DNA from: Vibrio algicola
GTDB lineage: Bacteria > Pseudomonadota > Gammaproteobacteria > Enterobacterales > Vibrionaceae
DNA length: 64,000 bases
Assembly: GCF_009601765.2 (NCBI RefSeq)
Contig: NZ_CP045699.1
Span: 1,674,001 to 1,738,000 of the forward strand
Direction of reading: 5' to 3'
Shown here: positions 51,699-60,872 of the stretch, piece by piece
Layout: each line of letters opens with the position of its first letter
How positions within the stretch are numbered: position 1 is the first letter of the stretch
Program-made: the position numbers and the translations under genes
The notes under the pieces: generated by a model
Seen by the model: only the letters and a program-made list of their open reading frames with translations
The model's database searches: none
What the model was told of the DNA's origin: nothing

Positions 51699-53150
51699 AT
51701 GCAGCGATTTTTACGTACCACTGTCGGTATTGTGCTCTCAGCACTACTTTGCACCCAAACTTTAGCCTATGCCGATCAAGATTTACCTGATATTGGCACC
51801 ACAGCCGCCGGCACCTTAACCATAGATAAAGAGCTAGAGTATGGCGATGCTTACATGCGAATTTTGCGTGCCAGTAGCCCTATTATTAGCGATCCTGTTA
51901 TGGATGAATATATTGGTAACCTTGGTCATCAATTAGTCGCCCATGCAAATAACGTCAAAACCCCTTTCCATTTTCACTTGATCCGCGACCGCAGTGTTAA
52001 CGCCTTTGCCTTCTTTGGTGGTTATGTCGTAGCCAATACTGGGCTGTTTTTGCACGCCAATAATGAAAGCGAATTAGCGTCGGTTTTTGCCCATGAGATC
52101 TCGCACATTACCCAACGACATTTAGCTCGACACATGGAAGCGCAAGCCCGTAATACGCCTTTAACTATTGCGGCGTTAGTCGGTTCACTTCTATTAGCTA
52201 TCGCGTCACCGGAAGCGGGTATTGCCGCATTGAATGCGACCACGGCCGGTTCTATGCAAGCCAGCATTAACTACACTCGTTCTAATGAGCAAGAAGCCGA
52301 CCGATTTGGCATTGCTACTTTAGCGCGTGCCGGTTTTAACCCTAAAGGCATGCCGGATTTTTTTGGTCACTTAGCCGATCAATATCGCTATGCCAGCACC
52401 CCGCCCCCGATGCTATTAAGTCACCCCTTACCGGCGGCGCGTTTAACCGAAGCTCGAGACCGTGCCAATAACTACCCAAGAGTGTCACTGCCGGTATCAT
52501 TGAATTTTCATTTAGCCCAAGCCCGCGTGATTGCACGTTATGCCAATATAGACTCTGATCGCTCGCTTGATTGGTTTGCCCGTCATTTAAAAAAATCCAG
52601 CCCGATCCTAAAACCCACCATTGAATATGGCGAAGCGCTGGTTTATATCGATACCGGAAAGGTCGCTAAAGCGGAAGCCATCATGAAGCGATTATTGGCC
52701 AATGATCCTTATAATAATTTTTATTTGGATGCCGCATCCGATCTCTATTCGAAGAAAAAAGAATACAACACAGCGCTTAATTTGCTACAAAAAGCGCTGC
52801 AAAGAAAACCCAACAATGCGGTATTAACCATAAATTATGCCAACATCTTGATGGAAGCACAGCGGAGTAAAGAAGCCATCCCTATCTTGCAGCGCTACAC
52901 CCATAGCAACCCTGATGATACGGTTGGTTGGTCATTGCTAGCCGATGCTAATGCCAGTATTAGCAATGAAAAAGAACAATTGGCAGCTCAAGCTGAATTA
53001 TTTGCCTTGCGCGCCGATTGGAATAAAGCGATAAAGAATTATACCCGAGCCAGTCAAATGGCCACATTAGGCAGTTTAGAACAAGCAAGATACGATGCCA
53101 GAATCGATCAATTGCGTTTTTCTCAACAACGCTTTGCTGCTTTAAAATAA
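51699..53150 (+). CDS. bepA: BepA, periplasmic M48 metalloprotease/chaperone
   Basis: Quality-control protease for outer-membrane proteins such as LptD. It is 483 residues. A signal peptide covers about residues 1-25. The HExxH zinc motif is HEISH at residues 132-136, with the third ligand in the SNEQEADRFG segment. TPR repeats occupy the C-terminal third (about 310-470). arsC follows as in the yfgC-yfgD pair of E. coli. Confidence 0.95.
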   Translation: MQRFLRTTVGIVLSALLCTQTLAYADQDLPDIGTTAAGTLTIDKELEYGDAYMRILRASSPIISDPVMDEYIGNLGHQLVAHANNVKTPFHFHLIRDRSVNAFAFFGGYVVANTGLFLHANNESELASVFAHEISHITQRHLARHMEAQARNTPLTIAALVGSLLLAIASPEAGIAALNATTAGSMQASINYTRSNEQEADRFGIATLARAGFNPKGMPDFFGHLADQYRYASTPPPMLLSHPLPAARLTEARDRANNYPRVSLPVSLNFHLAQARVIARYANIDSDRSLDWFARHLKKSSPILKPTIEYGEALVYIDTGKVAKAEAIMKRLLANDPYNNFYLDAASDLYSKKKEYNTALNLLQKALQRKPNNAVLTINYANILMEAQRSKEAIPILQRYTHSNPDDTVGWSLLADANASISNEKEQLAAQAELFALRADWNKAIKNYTRASQMATLGSLEQARYDARIDQLRFSQQRFAALK

Positions 53151-53247
53151 CGTCAATGGCACTTTAAAAGAACATTAATGTAATCCGTTAAGTTTGTTTT
53201 GCTTATGAGCATCGACATTTAACATCACATGAATTTAAGGAATAAAT

Positions 53248-53598
53248 ATGTCTGTCACTATCTACCACAACCCACGCTGCTCAAAAAGCCGTCAAACGCT
53301 TGAATTGTTAACCGAGCAAGGTATTGAGCCACAAGTAGTCAAATACTTAGACGATACCCCAAACATAGAAGTCTTAAAAACCATTTTCCAACAATTAGGC
53401 TTAGCAAGCGTTCGCGGTATGATGCGCACCAAAGAAGATGAGTATAAAGCGTTAAATTTGGGCGACAGCAAGGTCAATGATGAAGCGTTATTTGAAGCCA
53501 TGCAACAACATCCAAAACTGATTGAACGCCCTATTGTTGTCAAAAATGGCCAAGCCCGTATCGGACGACCACCAGAGCAAGTGCTTGAGATTTTATGA
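53248..53598 (+). CDS. arsC: arsenate reductase family protein (ArsC/YfgD)
   Basis: Glutaredoxin-dependent arsenate reductase type, 116 residues. The active Cys is in NPRCSKSRQTL, and the arginine motif ERPIVV and substrate helper TKEDEYKAL are present. AAGGAA precedes the ATG. The stop TGA overlaps the next ATG by four bases. The YfgD subgroup may not act on arsenate in vivo. Confidence 0.9.
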   Translation: MSVTIYHNPRCSKSRQTLELLTEQGIEPQVVKYLDDTPNIEVLKTIFQQLGLASVRGMMRTKEDEYKALNLGDSKVNDEALFEAMQQHPKLIERPIVVKNGQARIGRPPEQVLEIL

Positions 53599-54218
53599 GT
53601 ACTGAACCGACCCGCATTCTGGTGCTGTATCACAGCCGACATGGCACCACTTTGCAATTGGCACGTCAAATAGCCCGTGGGGTTGAATCGGTCACAGGTT
53701 GCCAAGCGCTACTTCGCACTGTGGCAGAAATAACAAGTATAGAAAGTGAAATAGCGCCACGCGATCACACTACCAGCAGCGATCCTGTGATCAGGCTTGA
53801 AGAGTTAACCCATTGTGATGGATTAGCGTTAGGCAGTCCGGTTTGGTTTGGTAACATGAGCGCAGCAATGAAGCACTTTTGGGATAACACCACCTCATTA
53901 TGGGTGTCCGGCAGTTTAATTGATAAACCAGCTTGTGTGTTTACCTCATCCTCTTCGCCTCATGGTGGACAAGAAACCACCCAGCAATCAATGATGTTAC
54001 CTTTGTTTCATCATGGCATGATGGTGATGGGCTTACCATATTCTGAACCCGACTTACACACCAGTTCGCAAGGTGGCACTCCTTATGGTGCTAGTTCAAT
54101 CAGTGGTGATCCTGTCAATCACGGTGGCATCAGCTTAAACACGCAAGTCAAAACACTCGCGTTTGCACAAGGACAACGTTTAGCGACGATTGCTAAACGG
54201 TTAAAAGTATTAAATTAA
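53595..54218 (+). CDS. WrbA-like NAD(P)H:quinone oxidoreductase
   Basis: Flavodoxin-fold protein of 207 residues. FMN-binding motifs: LYHSRHGTTLQLA (residues 11-23), ALGSPVWFGNMSAAMKHFWD (about 78-97) and the TSSSSPHGGQETT loop (about 116-128). The start overlaps arsC by ATGA, so they are coupled. It differs from long WrbA by some loop regions. It reduces quinones with two electrons. Confidence 0.88.
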   Translation: MSTEPTRILVLYHSRHGTTLQLARQIARGVESVTGCQALLRTVAEITSIESEIAPRDHTTSSDPVIRLEELTHCDGLALGSPVWFGNMSAAMKHFWDNTTSLWVSGSLIDKPACVFTSSSSPHGGQETTQQSMMLPLFHHGMMVMGLPYSEPDLHTSSQGGTPYGASSISGDPVNHGGISLNTQVKTLAFAQGQRLATIAKRLKVLN

Positions 54219-54264
54219 GTTTCTAACTAAGTGTTTCTCAGCAAGTGCTTCTAAGAATATTGTT

Positions 54265-54362
54265 GATTACCAAAAGACGTTTAAACCGTCCATGGGGACT
54301 TGGAAAAGAACATCCATGTTCTTTTGACACTTTTCTCCATTAACAATATCGATAGAAGCGTA
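54265..54362. repeat. 145-bp-type intergenic repeat, copy D (partial)
   Basis: About 98 bp related to the 19369-19513 family, lacking the terminal repeats. It carries the hairpin AAAAGAACATCCATGTTCTTTT in two arms (AAAAGAACAT and ATGTTCTTTT), where copies A and C have GGCCAT...ATGGCC. It lies just upstream of the DUF2069 gene. Confidence 0.75.
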
Positions 54363-54397
54363 TTGATATAATCTTTCATAGTTATTACAAGGCAGTT

Positions 54398-54826
54398 ATG
54401 ACTCAGATTACTCACTCTCGACCGTCGCGCTATTTCGCCCTTATCAGCTACCTTTGTTTGGTGAGTTGGGTATTGGCTTGGCATGCGTTTATCTCCCCTC
54501 ACCCACACATTAATTATATCGGCTTAACGGTAGCGTGGATGATCCCCTTACTTTTACCATTAATCGGCATTCTTAAAGGCAAACCCTACACCCATGCGTG
54601 GGCCAACTTTATTTTGATGTTCTATTTTCTGCACTCTTTAACAGTGTTGTATCTTGATGAAGGAGAACGCTGGTTAGGGGCAGTCGAATTGCTATTAACT
54701 TCCTTAAGCTTTGTGGCTAATATTTTATATGCTCGCCATAAAGGTAAAGCATTAGGCTTAAAACTGACGCGCTTATCGATCGTAGAAAAACAAGAAAAAG
54801 CACGTTATGAGTCTGAGATAAAGTAA
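54398..54826 (+). CDS. DUF2069 inner-membrane protein
   Basis: It is 142 residues with three or four hydrophobic segments (about 12-32, 40-60, 68-88 and 95-115). Matches the DUF2069 family next to the arsC/wrbA genes in Vibrio. A basic tail follows the last helix. Ribosome binding site AAGG is six bases upstream. Function unknown. Confidence 0.78.
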   Translation: MTQITHSRPSRYFALISYLCLVSWVLAWHAFISPHPHINYIGLTVAWMIPLLLPLIGILKGKPYTHAWANFILMFYFLHSLTVLYLDEGERWLGAVELLLTSLSFVANILYARHKGKALGLKLTRLSIVEKQEKARYESEIK

Positions 54827-54841
54827 GCAACACAAACAATA

Positions 54842-54887
54842 AAAAAGACCATCGTTAACTAAAAATAATAGTTAACGATGGTCTTTT
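54842..54887 (+). terminator. terminator after DUF2069 gene
   Basis: Perfect 20-bp stem (AAAAAGACCATCGTTAACTA with its complement) around a short A-rich loop, then T run. One of the strongest terminators in the window. Confidence 0.93.
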
Positions 54888-54906
54888 TATTTGGAGCGAT
54901 TAGATA

Positions 54907-55052
54907 TAATACCAATTTCATTTAATATTTGATCAATTTGAATACGCCGAAAAGACGCTGAACCGTCCTTGCTCGCTTGAGAAAAGGCCATCCATGGCCT
55001 TTGACACTTTTCTATGTACTCAATTTTGAACCATCATTAAATTTATGGAATT
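54907..55052. repeat. 145-bp intergenic repeat, copy C
   Basis: Starts TAATACCAATTTCATTTAAT and runs to GGAATTA, where it meets the stop codon of the lyase gene directly. Same central hairpin (GGCCATCCATGGCC) as copy A. It lies between convergent DUF2069 and lyase genes. The right inverted end (GGTATTA) is missing. Confidence 0.85.
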
Positions 55053-57129
55053 ACAACTCAATCGTTACCGTTTCGCCGTCTACCGTAAGTTCAAGCGAAT
55101 TGCCGATGACTTGATGAGACACTTCAACTTGCGCACCATTGTTCTTATTAGGAACCAATAACGTTAGGATGTTGTGCTCTTTGGCCGCTTTAAATTCAAC
55201 TTCAACGTGACGGTGAACTTCTAAGTCTTTAAATTCGTACGGGTCTACTTCACCAAAGCCTTCAACATTTTTAATTGAAACAATGTTATCTGGATTTTTA
55301 TTGATAAAGTTAACATCTAAATGCGCTTTTTCACCACGGATAGTAAAGGATTTTTCCGCGACTTCATTAGTGAATGTAGTGTGCATCAACCAAGTCATGT
55401 CTTGCTCAGACTTCAGTGTCGCTTTGTCTTGCATCACGAATACTTTGCCTTTCACAAACCAAATTTTACGTTTGTAAGATTCTAGATCTGGCACGAAGTA
55501 AGCGTAAGAACTAGTGGCATCACCTTCAACAAATTTCACCTCTGATTCAGTGTCGAAATCGGTAATGTTGCCACCGGCTTCAATGCAGAAACGGTCTTGG
55601 TGAGCTTCGAAATTAGTATTCTTATTCTCGCCGTACTGACCTTTGCCACCAAATAACGGTAAGTTTTTAGAGAAAGTATGACGACGCCATTTAGTGTGCA
55701 TATCCACACCGAAACCGCCGTAGTAACCGGTAACCGATGCTAATGTTTCACCAAAGGCATGCAGTGTGAACGCATTTTGATCCGCATGTGAGTGGCTAAT
55801 CGAACCAAATGGGCTGCACTTGAAGACCATATGGATATGCTCATCACGTTCAGTCATTTTGTTGTGGAACGCCGCCCAACCCGTAATAGGGAAGACTTTC
55901 AACAATGGATCGTTTGATGGTGCTTGTTCTTCAGGCGCATCCCAAAGAATGTTGAAACGAAGATCATCATAACCAAAGTCCCACCAACCGAAGTTGTAGA
56001 ATTTAGTATGCGCTTCTGTATCACGTGCTTTTAATTGATTGTAGTACCAAACGTATTCTGGTTTTTGGTTAACACCAGCGTAATGCTTAATGTTATAAGC
56101 CAATTTAAGACCAGGGAAATCACCAATGGAAGACTGATCACAAAAGCTAGCACGCTTAGAGTGAACTGGCATGCAATATAATGGGAAGTCGCCGGTGTTT
56201 TCATAGAATGTCTTATTAAACATATCAACGCCACAGTACGCTTTCAATAGATCGAATGCTTCGCCTAAGAATGCGGTTTGGGTATTCCAGTAGTCAGGAC
56301 CTTCAGCCCAACCGCCATCTTCACCGCCCCATGGCGGGTAATGGACAGCGTAGTACTCTAACGCGTAAGCAATGTATTCACCGGCTTTCGGGTGATCATG
56401 GTATAGCGCAATACAAGTCGGAATAATGGCAGAAGAAATTGAACGAACACCATGGCTGTTAAGTGGGTTAGCCAATAGGTCTATCGTCACTTTCAGGTGA
56501 TGCATTATTTCATCTAAACGAGTCACAAGTGCGTTACGTACGATTTCAAGCTCTTCTTCCGTGAAGTAAGCGTGTAACCAGTCATAACCCCATGCCATCG
56601 CTGCGATCACGCGGAACGCGGCTTCATCATTGTAACCACGAGAAGTCACACCATCTGGATCATAAGTCGCCAGTTTTAGGGTCCAAGCTTTCGCTTTCGC
56701 AATAATGGCTTCGTCTTCTTTCACGATACCCGCAATGGATAAGTTACGGGTTGCATTCATCGCCATTTGACAATCAACGTACATTTGACGCCAGTAAGGA
56801 CGCCATAACGATGCTTTTCCTACCGTTTCTTCTGGGTAAGGTTGCGGCTCGTCGTACGGCGCTGTCTCTAAGAATTTAGCCGTAGAATTATTGAAGAAAT
56901 CATCGAACATGCAAAAAGAATCATCTTGCTTCACTTTAGCTTTAAATTCTGCAAGATCTTTTGATTGAACCAAAAGACGTGGGCGTGCTTCGCTTAAGGT
57001 ATCCAGAAAAGATAAATCGAAATCGCGTTTCTGAACTTCGATCGGCATTAAATCAACAAGGTTTCCTGCTGATGTGTCGTTTTCTAGCTTGATCTTCCTG
57101 ATCGCATCAAGAGATTTTTGGTTGCTCAT
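55051..57129 (-). CDS. heparinase II/III-fold polysaccharide lyase, PL15-like (probable oligoalginate lyase)
   Basis: It is 692 residues from the ATG at 57129; a TTG six codons upstream is also in frame. The N-terminal alpha/alpha toroid (about residues 40-380) is followed by an anti-parallel beta domain. Catalytic-type residues: Asn/His in PLNSHGVRS (224 and 226), Tyr280 in EGPDYW, and SHSHADQNAF (His446, His448). This pattern is that of PL15/PL17 exo-acting oligoalginate lyases. No signal peptide is seen, so it should act on imported oligosaccharides in the cytoplasm. No other alginate genes are nearby. Heparin- or other uronate-specific activity cannot be excluded. Confidence 0.8.
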   Translation of the reverse strand: MSNQKSLDAIRKIKLENDTSAGNLVDLMPIEVQKRDFDLSFLDTLSEARPRLLVQSKDLAEFKAKVKQDDSFCMFDDFFNNSTAKFLETAPYDEPQPYPEETVGKASLWRPYWRQMYVDCQMAMNATRNLSIAGIVKEDEAIIAKAKAWTLKLATYDPDGVTSRGYNDEAAFRVIAAMAWGYDWLHAYFTEEELEIVRNALVTRLDEIMHHLKVTIDLLANPLNSHGVRSISSAIIPTCIALYHDHPKAGEYIAYALEYYAVHYPPWGGEDGGWAEGPDYWNTQTAFLGEAFDLLKAYCGVDMFNKTFYENTGDFPLYCMPVHSKRASFCDQSSIGDFPGLKLAYNIKHYAGVNQKPEYVWYYNQLKARDTEAHTKFYNFGWWDFGYDDLRFNILWDAPEEQAPSNDPLLKVFPITGWAAFHNKMTERDEHIHMVFKCSPFGSISHSHADQNAFTLHAFGETLASVTGYYGGFGVDMHTKWRRHTFSKNLPLFGGKGQYGENKNTNFEAHQDRFCIEAGGNITDFDTESEVKFVEGDATSSYAYFVPDLESYKRKIWFVKGKVFVMQDKATLKSEQDMTWLMHTTFTNEVAEKSFTIRGEKAHLDVNFINKNPDNIVSIKNVEGFGEVDPYEFKDLEVHRHVEVEFKAAKEHNILTLLVPNKNNGAQVEVSHQVIGNSLELTVDGETVTIEL

Positions 57130-57190
57130 GCGGACTCTCTTATTCAATAATAAAATTTAAAAAATAGGTGATAAATACCAATTAATCTTA

Positions 57191-57201
57191 TTGTAGTACA
57201 A
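57191..57201. promoter_or_regulatory. candidate GntR/FadR-type operator
   Basis: TTGTAGTACAA is palindromic apart from its central base and fits the FadR-subfamily consensus TNGTNNNACNA exactly. It is 62 bp upstream of the lyase start, in a region where a promoter would lie. A GntR regulator gene is not in the window. Confidence 0.45.
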
Positions 57202-57386
57202 AATAAGCAAGCAAGTAAAATACACCCTTCAATTTTAGATTAAAACTGTGATGATCCCCTCAACCAAGTAAGTGGGATCTACCTTCATCATTTAATTTTT
57301 TCGCATAATATGATGCGTTAAGAGGCCACTTCAAGATCTTCTCCCCTTTTACCAAGCGTAGTAATTAGATAATTACTACGCTTAGA

Positions 57387-58313
57387 TTAGAAACAATTCC
57401 CTTCTAAGCAACGCTGAGTGATCACTTGTTGCAGTTGTTGCCGTAACCAGCGATGGGCAATATTGTTATGCTGCCTTGCATGCCACACCATATAGTAAGT
57501 GAAAGGTTGCATATCTAATGGTGGTGGCACGATCACTAAATCTAACGCTTCTGCCATGTGCGCCGCTAAACAGCCGGGTAAGGTGAGCAATAAATCCGTT
57601 TTTGCTACCGCATGAGGCGCAGCAGTAAAATGTGGCATCCGTAGTGCGACATGTCTTTTATAACCCAGCTTTGCGAGTGCCACATCAATGGTGCCGAGGT
57701 GATCGCCGCCCATGGTGATCAAAGCGTGTGAAGCTTGGCAATAACGCTCTAAGGTTAACTCTTGCCCCGCTAACGGATGATCTTTTCGCATCACGGTGAC
57801 TAAACTATCTTGGCCGAGCTTTTGCGCATAGATATCGGCCGATACGGCGCCAGCCAAGCTACTAAAGCCAAGATCGGTTTCCCCCTGCGCTAACATCTCC
57901 ATCAAGTTCGGTTGGCTATTTAAACATTGAATTCTCATGTTTGGCGCTTGTTCAAATAATGATTGGAACACCGGAGGCATAAACACTTGCGAGAAAAAAT
58001 CCGTCATCATAAAGCTAAATTGGGTGGTCGCTTGCAGCGGATCAAATTCGGCGGGTGTTAATAAAGATTCAGCATCTTGTAATAAACAGTCTAAGCTTGT
58101 GGCAAGACTTTGCGCGCGCTCGGTAGGCAATAATCCGCCTCGATTGCGCACAAACAAAGGATCGCCAAATTGATGACGCAAACGCTGCAATGTTCGACTC
58201 ATAGCAGATTGAGTCACATTTAATTGGATCGCCGCTTTGGTCACGCTGCGAGTCCGTAACAACGCTTGCAATGCCACCAGTAAATTTAAATCCACTTGAT
58301 TGAGTTTTGACAT
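57387..58313 (-). CDS. LysR-family transcriptional regulator
   Basis: It is 308 residues. The N-terminal winged helix (residues 5-65) contains RTRSVTKAAIQLNVTQSAMSRTL and RHQFGDPLFVRNRGG, and a periplasmic-binding-like effector domain follows (about 95-300). It is divergent from the reductase gene at 58439 with 125 bp between, the usual arrangement for a LysR regulator and its target. The inducer is unknown. Confidence 0.9.
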   Translation of the reverse strand: MSKLNQVDLNLLVALQALLRTRSVTKAAIQLNVTQSAMSRTLQRLRHQFGDPLFVRNRGGLLPTERAQSLATSLDCLLQDAESLLTPAEFDPLQATTQFSFMMTDFFSQVFMPPVFQSLFEQAPNMRIQCLNSQPNLMEMLAQGETDLGFSSLAGAVSADIYAQKLGQDSLVTVMRKDHPLAGQELTLERYCQASHALITMGGDHLGTIDVALAKLGYKRHVALRMPHFTAAPHAVAKTDLLLTLPGCLAAHMAEALDLVIVPPPLDMQPFTYYMVWHARQHNNIAHRWLRQQLQQVITQRCLEGNCF

Positions 58314-58438
58314 TTATGATCCTAAGTCATTTCTATAATTAATTTCATGCATTAGGAATATAATACTTACCGGTCTATTATACCAACTCAAATTTACTTC
58401 CTTCTTATTGTATTTTTGCCCTAAATAACGAGGTCACC

Positions 58439-59458
58439 ATGTCAGTAAACACTATCACCAGTCGCGGTTATGCTCTCAAGCAACGTCCAAATGGAATGCC
58501 AACACCGGACTGCTTTGAACTACAAACTGAAACCTTGCCTTCACTTTCTCAAGGTCAATTCATTATTAAAAACTTGTGGTTATCGGTTGATCCTTATATG
58601 CGTGGCCGCATGAGTGATGCTGAAAGTTACGTCCCACCATTTCAACTTGGTGAATTGATGCAAGGTTCAGCGATTGGTGAAGTCATCGAATCGCAACATC
58701 CAGACTTTAAAGTCGGTGATAAAGTCAACAGCATGCTAGGTTGGCGTGAATATGCCATTTCAAACGGCGATATGGTGCAAAAATTACCGGCAACTTCATT
58801 ACCAGAGCAAAGCTTTTTAGGCGTTGCCGGCATGCCTGGTTTAACTGCTTGGGTCGGTTTAAATATCATCGGTGAAGTAAAACAAGGCGATACTGTTTTA
58901 GTGTCTGCCGCATCTGGCGCAGTCGGCAGTTTAGTTTGTCAGTTTGCAAAAATTAAAGGTTGTCGCGTGATCGGTAGTGCTGGTAGCGCCGAAAAAGTCG
59001 AGTGGTTGAAATCACTCGGTGTTGACGCGGTGATCAACTATAAAGACTACAATAACGCAGCAGAATTAGAGGCCGCATTAGCCGAACATTGTCCGAATGG
59101 CGTTGATGTTTGTTATGAAAACGTCGGGGGTGATCATTTAGAGGCCGCGTTAAATTTATTAAACCGTTACGGTAAAATGGCGGTGTGCGGAATGATTGAT
59201 TTATATAATCTTTCCGATGCTAAAGCCGGTCCAAACAACTTGGCTAACATCGTTAAGAAAAGCTTAAAAATTCAAGGTTTCATCGTGTCTGATCATTGGG
59301 AGCATTACCCAAGCTATGTGGCACAATTAAGCCAATGGGCGGCAGAAGGCAAAGTCAGCTGGAAAGAAACCACTCGCCAAGGTATTGAATCAACACCCGA
59401 TGCTTTCTTGGGTTTATTCAAAGGTGAGAATATCGGCAAGATGCTGATCCAACTTTAA
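58439..59458 (+). CDS. NADP-dependent MDR-type reductase (CurA/YncB-like)
   Basis: Zinc-free medium-chain dehydrogenase/reductase of 339 residues. The Rossmann motif SAASGAVGSLVCQFAKIKG is at about 155-173, and the start contains a DPYMRGRMSDAESYVPPF segment typical of leukotriene B4 12-hydroxydehydrogenase/CurA types. Likely reduces alpha,beta-unsaturated carbonyls with NADPH. Divergent from the LysR gene, its probable regulator. Confidence 0.88.
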   Translation: MSVNTITSRGYALKQRPNGMPTPDCFELQTETLPSLSQGQFIIKNLWLSVDPYMRGRMSDAESYVPPFQLGELMQGSAIGEVIESQHPDFKVGDKVNSMLGWREYAISNGDMVQKLPATSLPEQSFLGVAGMPGLTAWVGLNIIGEVKQGDTVLVSAASGAVGSLVCQFAKIKGCRVIGSAGSAEKVEWLKSLGVDAVINYKDYNNAAELEAALAEHCPNGVDVCYENVGGDHLEAALNLLNRYGKMAVCGMIDLYNLSDAKAGPNNLANIVKKSLKIQGFIVSDHWEHYPSYVAQLSQWAAEGKVSWKETTRQGIESTPDAFLGLFKGENIGKMLIQL

Positions 59459-59550
59459 TTAGTCCTTGTATTTGAAACTGCATATTTATGAATATATGCT
59501 CATTCACCTTAATCATTTAAACAATAAATTTTATTAGTAAACGGTCTATC

Positions 59551-59678
59551 ATTCCCCAAAGTAATTGATGTTGCAGTGCGGCGGCAAGTAAACGAAGCCC
59601 CATGAGCTTAGCTCGTCTAAGTGATTGGGGTGAGTGAACGTAACCAACAAAGCTGCAGCTTCAAGTACGAAGGGGATA
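59551..59678. repeat. ERIC-like intergenic element
   Basis: 128-bp element with inverted ends (TTCCCCAAAGTAATTGATG at left, CTTCAAGTACGAAGGGGATA at right). The core words GCCCCATGAGCTTAG and AGTGATTGGGGTGAGTGAACG are typical of ERIC/IRU sequences. It ends 22 bp before the yqhD ATG, so it is in the yqhD leader. Confidence 0.75.
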
Positions 59679-59699
59679 ATCGTTCTACAGGAGCAATAC

Positions 59700-60851
59700 A
59701 TGAACAACTTTAGTTACCAAAACACCACAGAAATTCATTTTGGCCAAGGTCAAATCGCCGCGATCGCTAACAGCATTCCAAAAGATAAAAAAATCTTAGT
59801 GACTTACGGTGGCGGTTCTATCAAAGGTAACGGTGTTTACGATCAAGTCGTTGCGGCGCTTAGCGAACATAACTGGGATGAATTTTCTGGTATTGAGCCA
59901 AACCCACAATACGACACACTAATGAAAGCGGTTGAGCGTATCCGCGCGGAAGGTTTTGACTACCTACTTGCGGTTGGTGGTGGTTCAGTAGTTGATGGCA
60001 CTAAATTTATTGCCGCAGCAGTCAGCTACCAAGGCGAAGAAGAGTGGGATATCTTAGCCAAACAAGGCAAGATTGAATCAGCATTGCCATTAGGTTGCAT
60101 CATGACGCTACCAGCAACCGGTTCTGAAACCAATATCGGCGCTGTGGTTACTCGCGGTAAAGAAAAATTAGCATTTATGCACCCTTCTGTGCGACCTCAG
60201 TTTGCGGTTCTTGATCCTCAAACGACGCTTAGCCTTTCTGAGCGTCAAACCTCAAACGGAGTAGTGGATGCCTTTATCCACGTAATGGAGCAATATCTAA
60301 CTTACCCTGCAAACGCAAAAATCCAAGACCGTTTTGCGGAAGGTATTTTGCTGACATTGGTCGAAGAAGGTCCTAAATTAATGACCGATCTACAAGACAT
60401 CGAAGCACGTACTAACGTGATGTGGGCGGCGACTCAAGCGCTAAGTGGTTTAATTGGTGTTGGTGTTCCTCAAGATTGGGCTACCCACATGATTGGTCAC
60501 GAGCTAACCGGTAACTTTGGTGTGGATCATGGTCGTAGCTTAACCATTATACTTCCTGCCATTATGCAAGTATGTCGCGCAGAGAAAAAAGCGAAATTAC
60601 TGCAATATGGTGAACGTGTATGGAACATTACTGAAGGATCTGATGACGCGCGTATCGATGCAATCATTACAAGAACCAAGCAGTTCTTCATTGATATGAA
60701 CACGCCAGTATCATTAAGTGAAATTGACCTAACTCAAGCGGATATTGATACCGCAATGGCAAGCTTAGAAGCACACGGCATGACTAAACTTGGCGAGAAT
60801 GGTTCTATCGATTTAGAGCGTTCACGTCAAATTTATCAAACTGCGCTATAA
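59700..60851 (+). CDS. yqhD: NADPH-dependent aldehyde reductase YqhD (iron-type ADH)
   Basis: Reduces short aldehydes such as those from lipid peroxidation. It is 383 residues from the ATG at 59700, which has AGGAG at the right spacing; the in-frame region further upstream belongs to the ERIC-like repeat. The motifs YGGGSIKGNGVYDQV, the NADPH loop AVGGGSVVDGTKFIAAA and the metal-binding HMIGHELTGNFGVDHGR are intact. The 3' side carries the MITE-like element. Confidence 0.95.
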   Translation: MNNFSYQNTTEIHFGQGQIAAIANSIPKDKKILVTYGGGSIKGNGVYDQVVAALSEHNWDEFSGIEPNPQYDTLMKAVERIRAEGFDYLLAVGGGSVVDGTKFIAAAVSYQGEEEWDILAKQGKIESALPLGCIMTLPATGSETNIGAVVTRGKEKLAFMHPSVRPQFAVLDPQTTLSLSERQTSNGVVDAFIHVMEQYLTYPANAKIQDRFAEGILLTLVEEGPKLMTDLQDIEARTNVMWAATQALSGLIGVGVPQDWATHMIGHELTGNFGVDHGRSLTIILPAIMQVCRAEKKAKLLQYGERVWNITEGSDDARIDAIITRTKQFFIDMNTPVSLSEIDLTQADIDTAMASLEAHGMTKLGENGSIDLERSRQIYQTAL

Positions 60852-60872
60852 GCCAATATTACGCTTAAGCAA

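Noticed and set aside
59634..59699. Longer N-terminus for YqhD
   Set aside because: The 22 extra residues are translated from the ERIC-like repeat, while the ATG at 59700 has a strong AGGAG and the family start.
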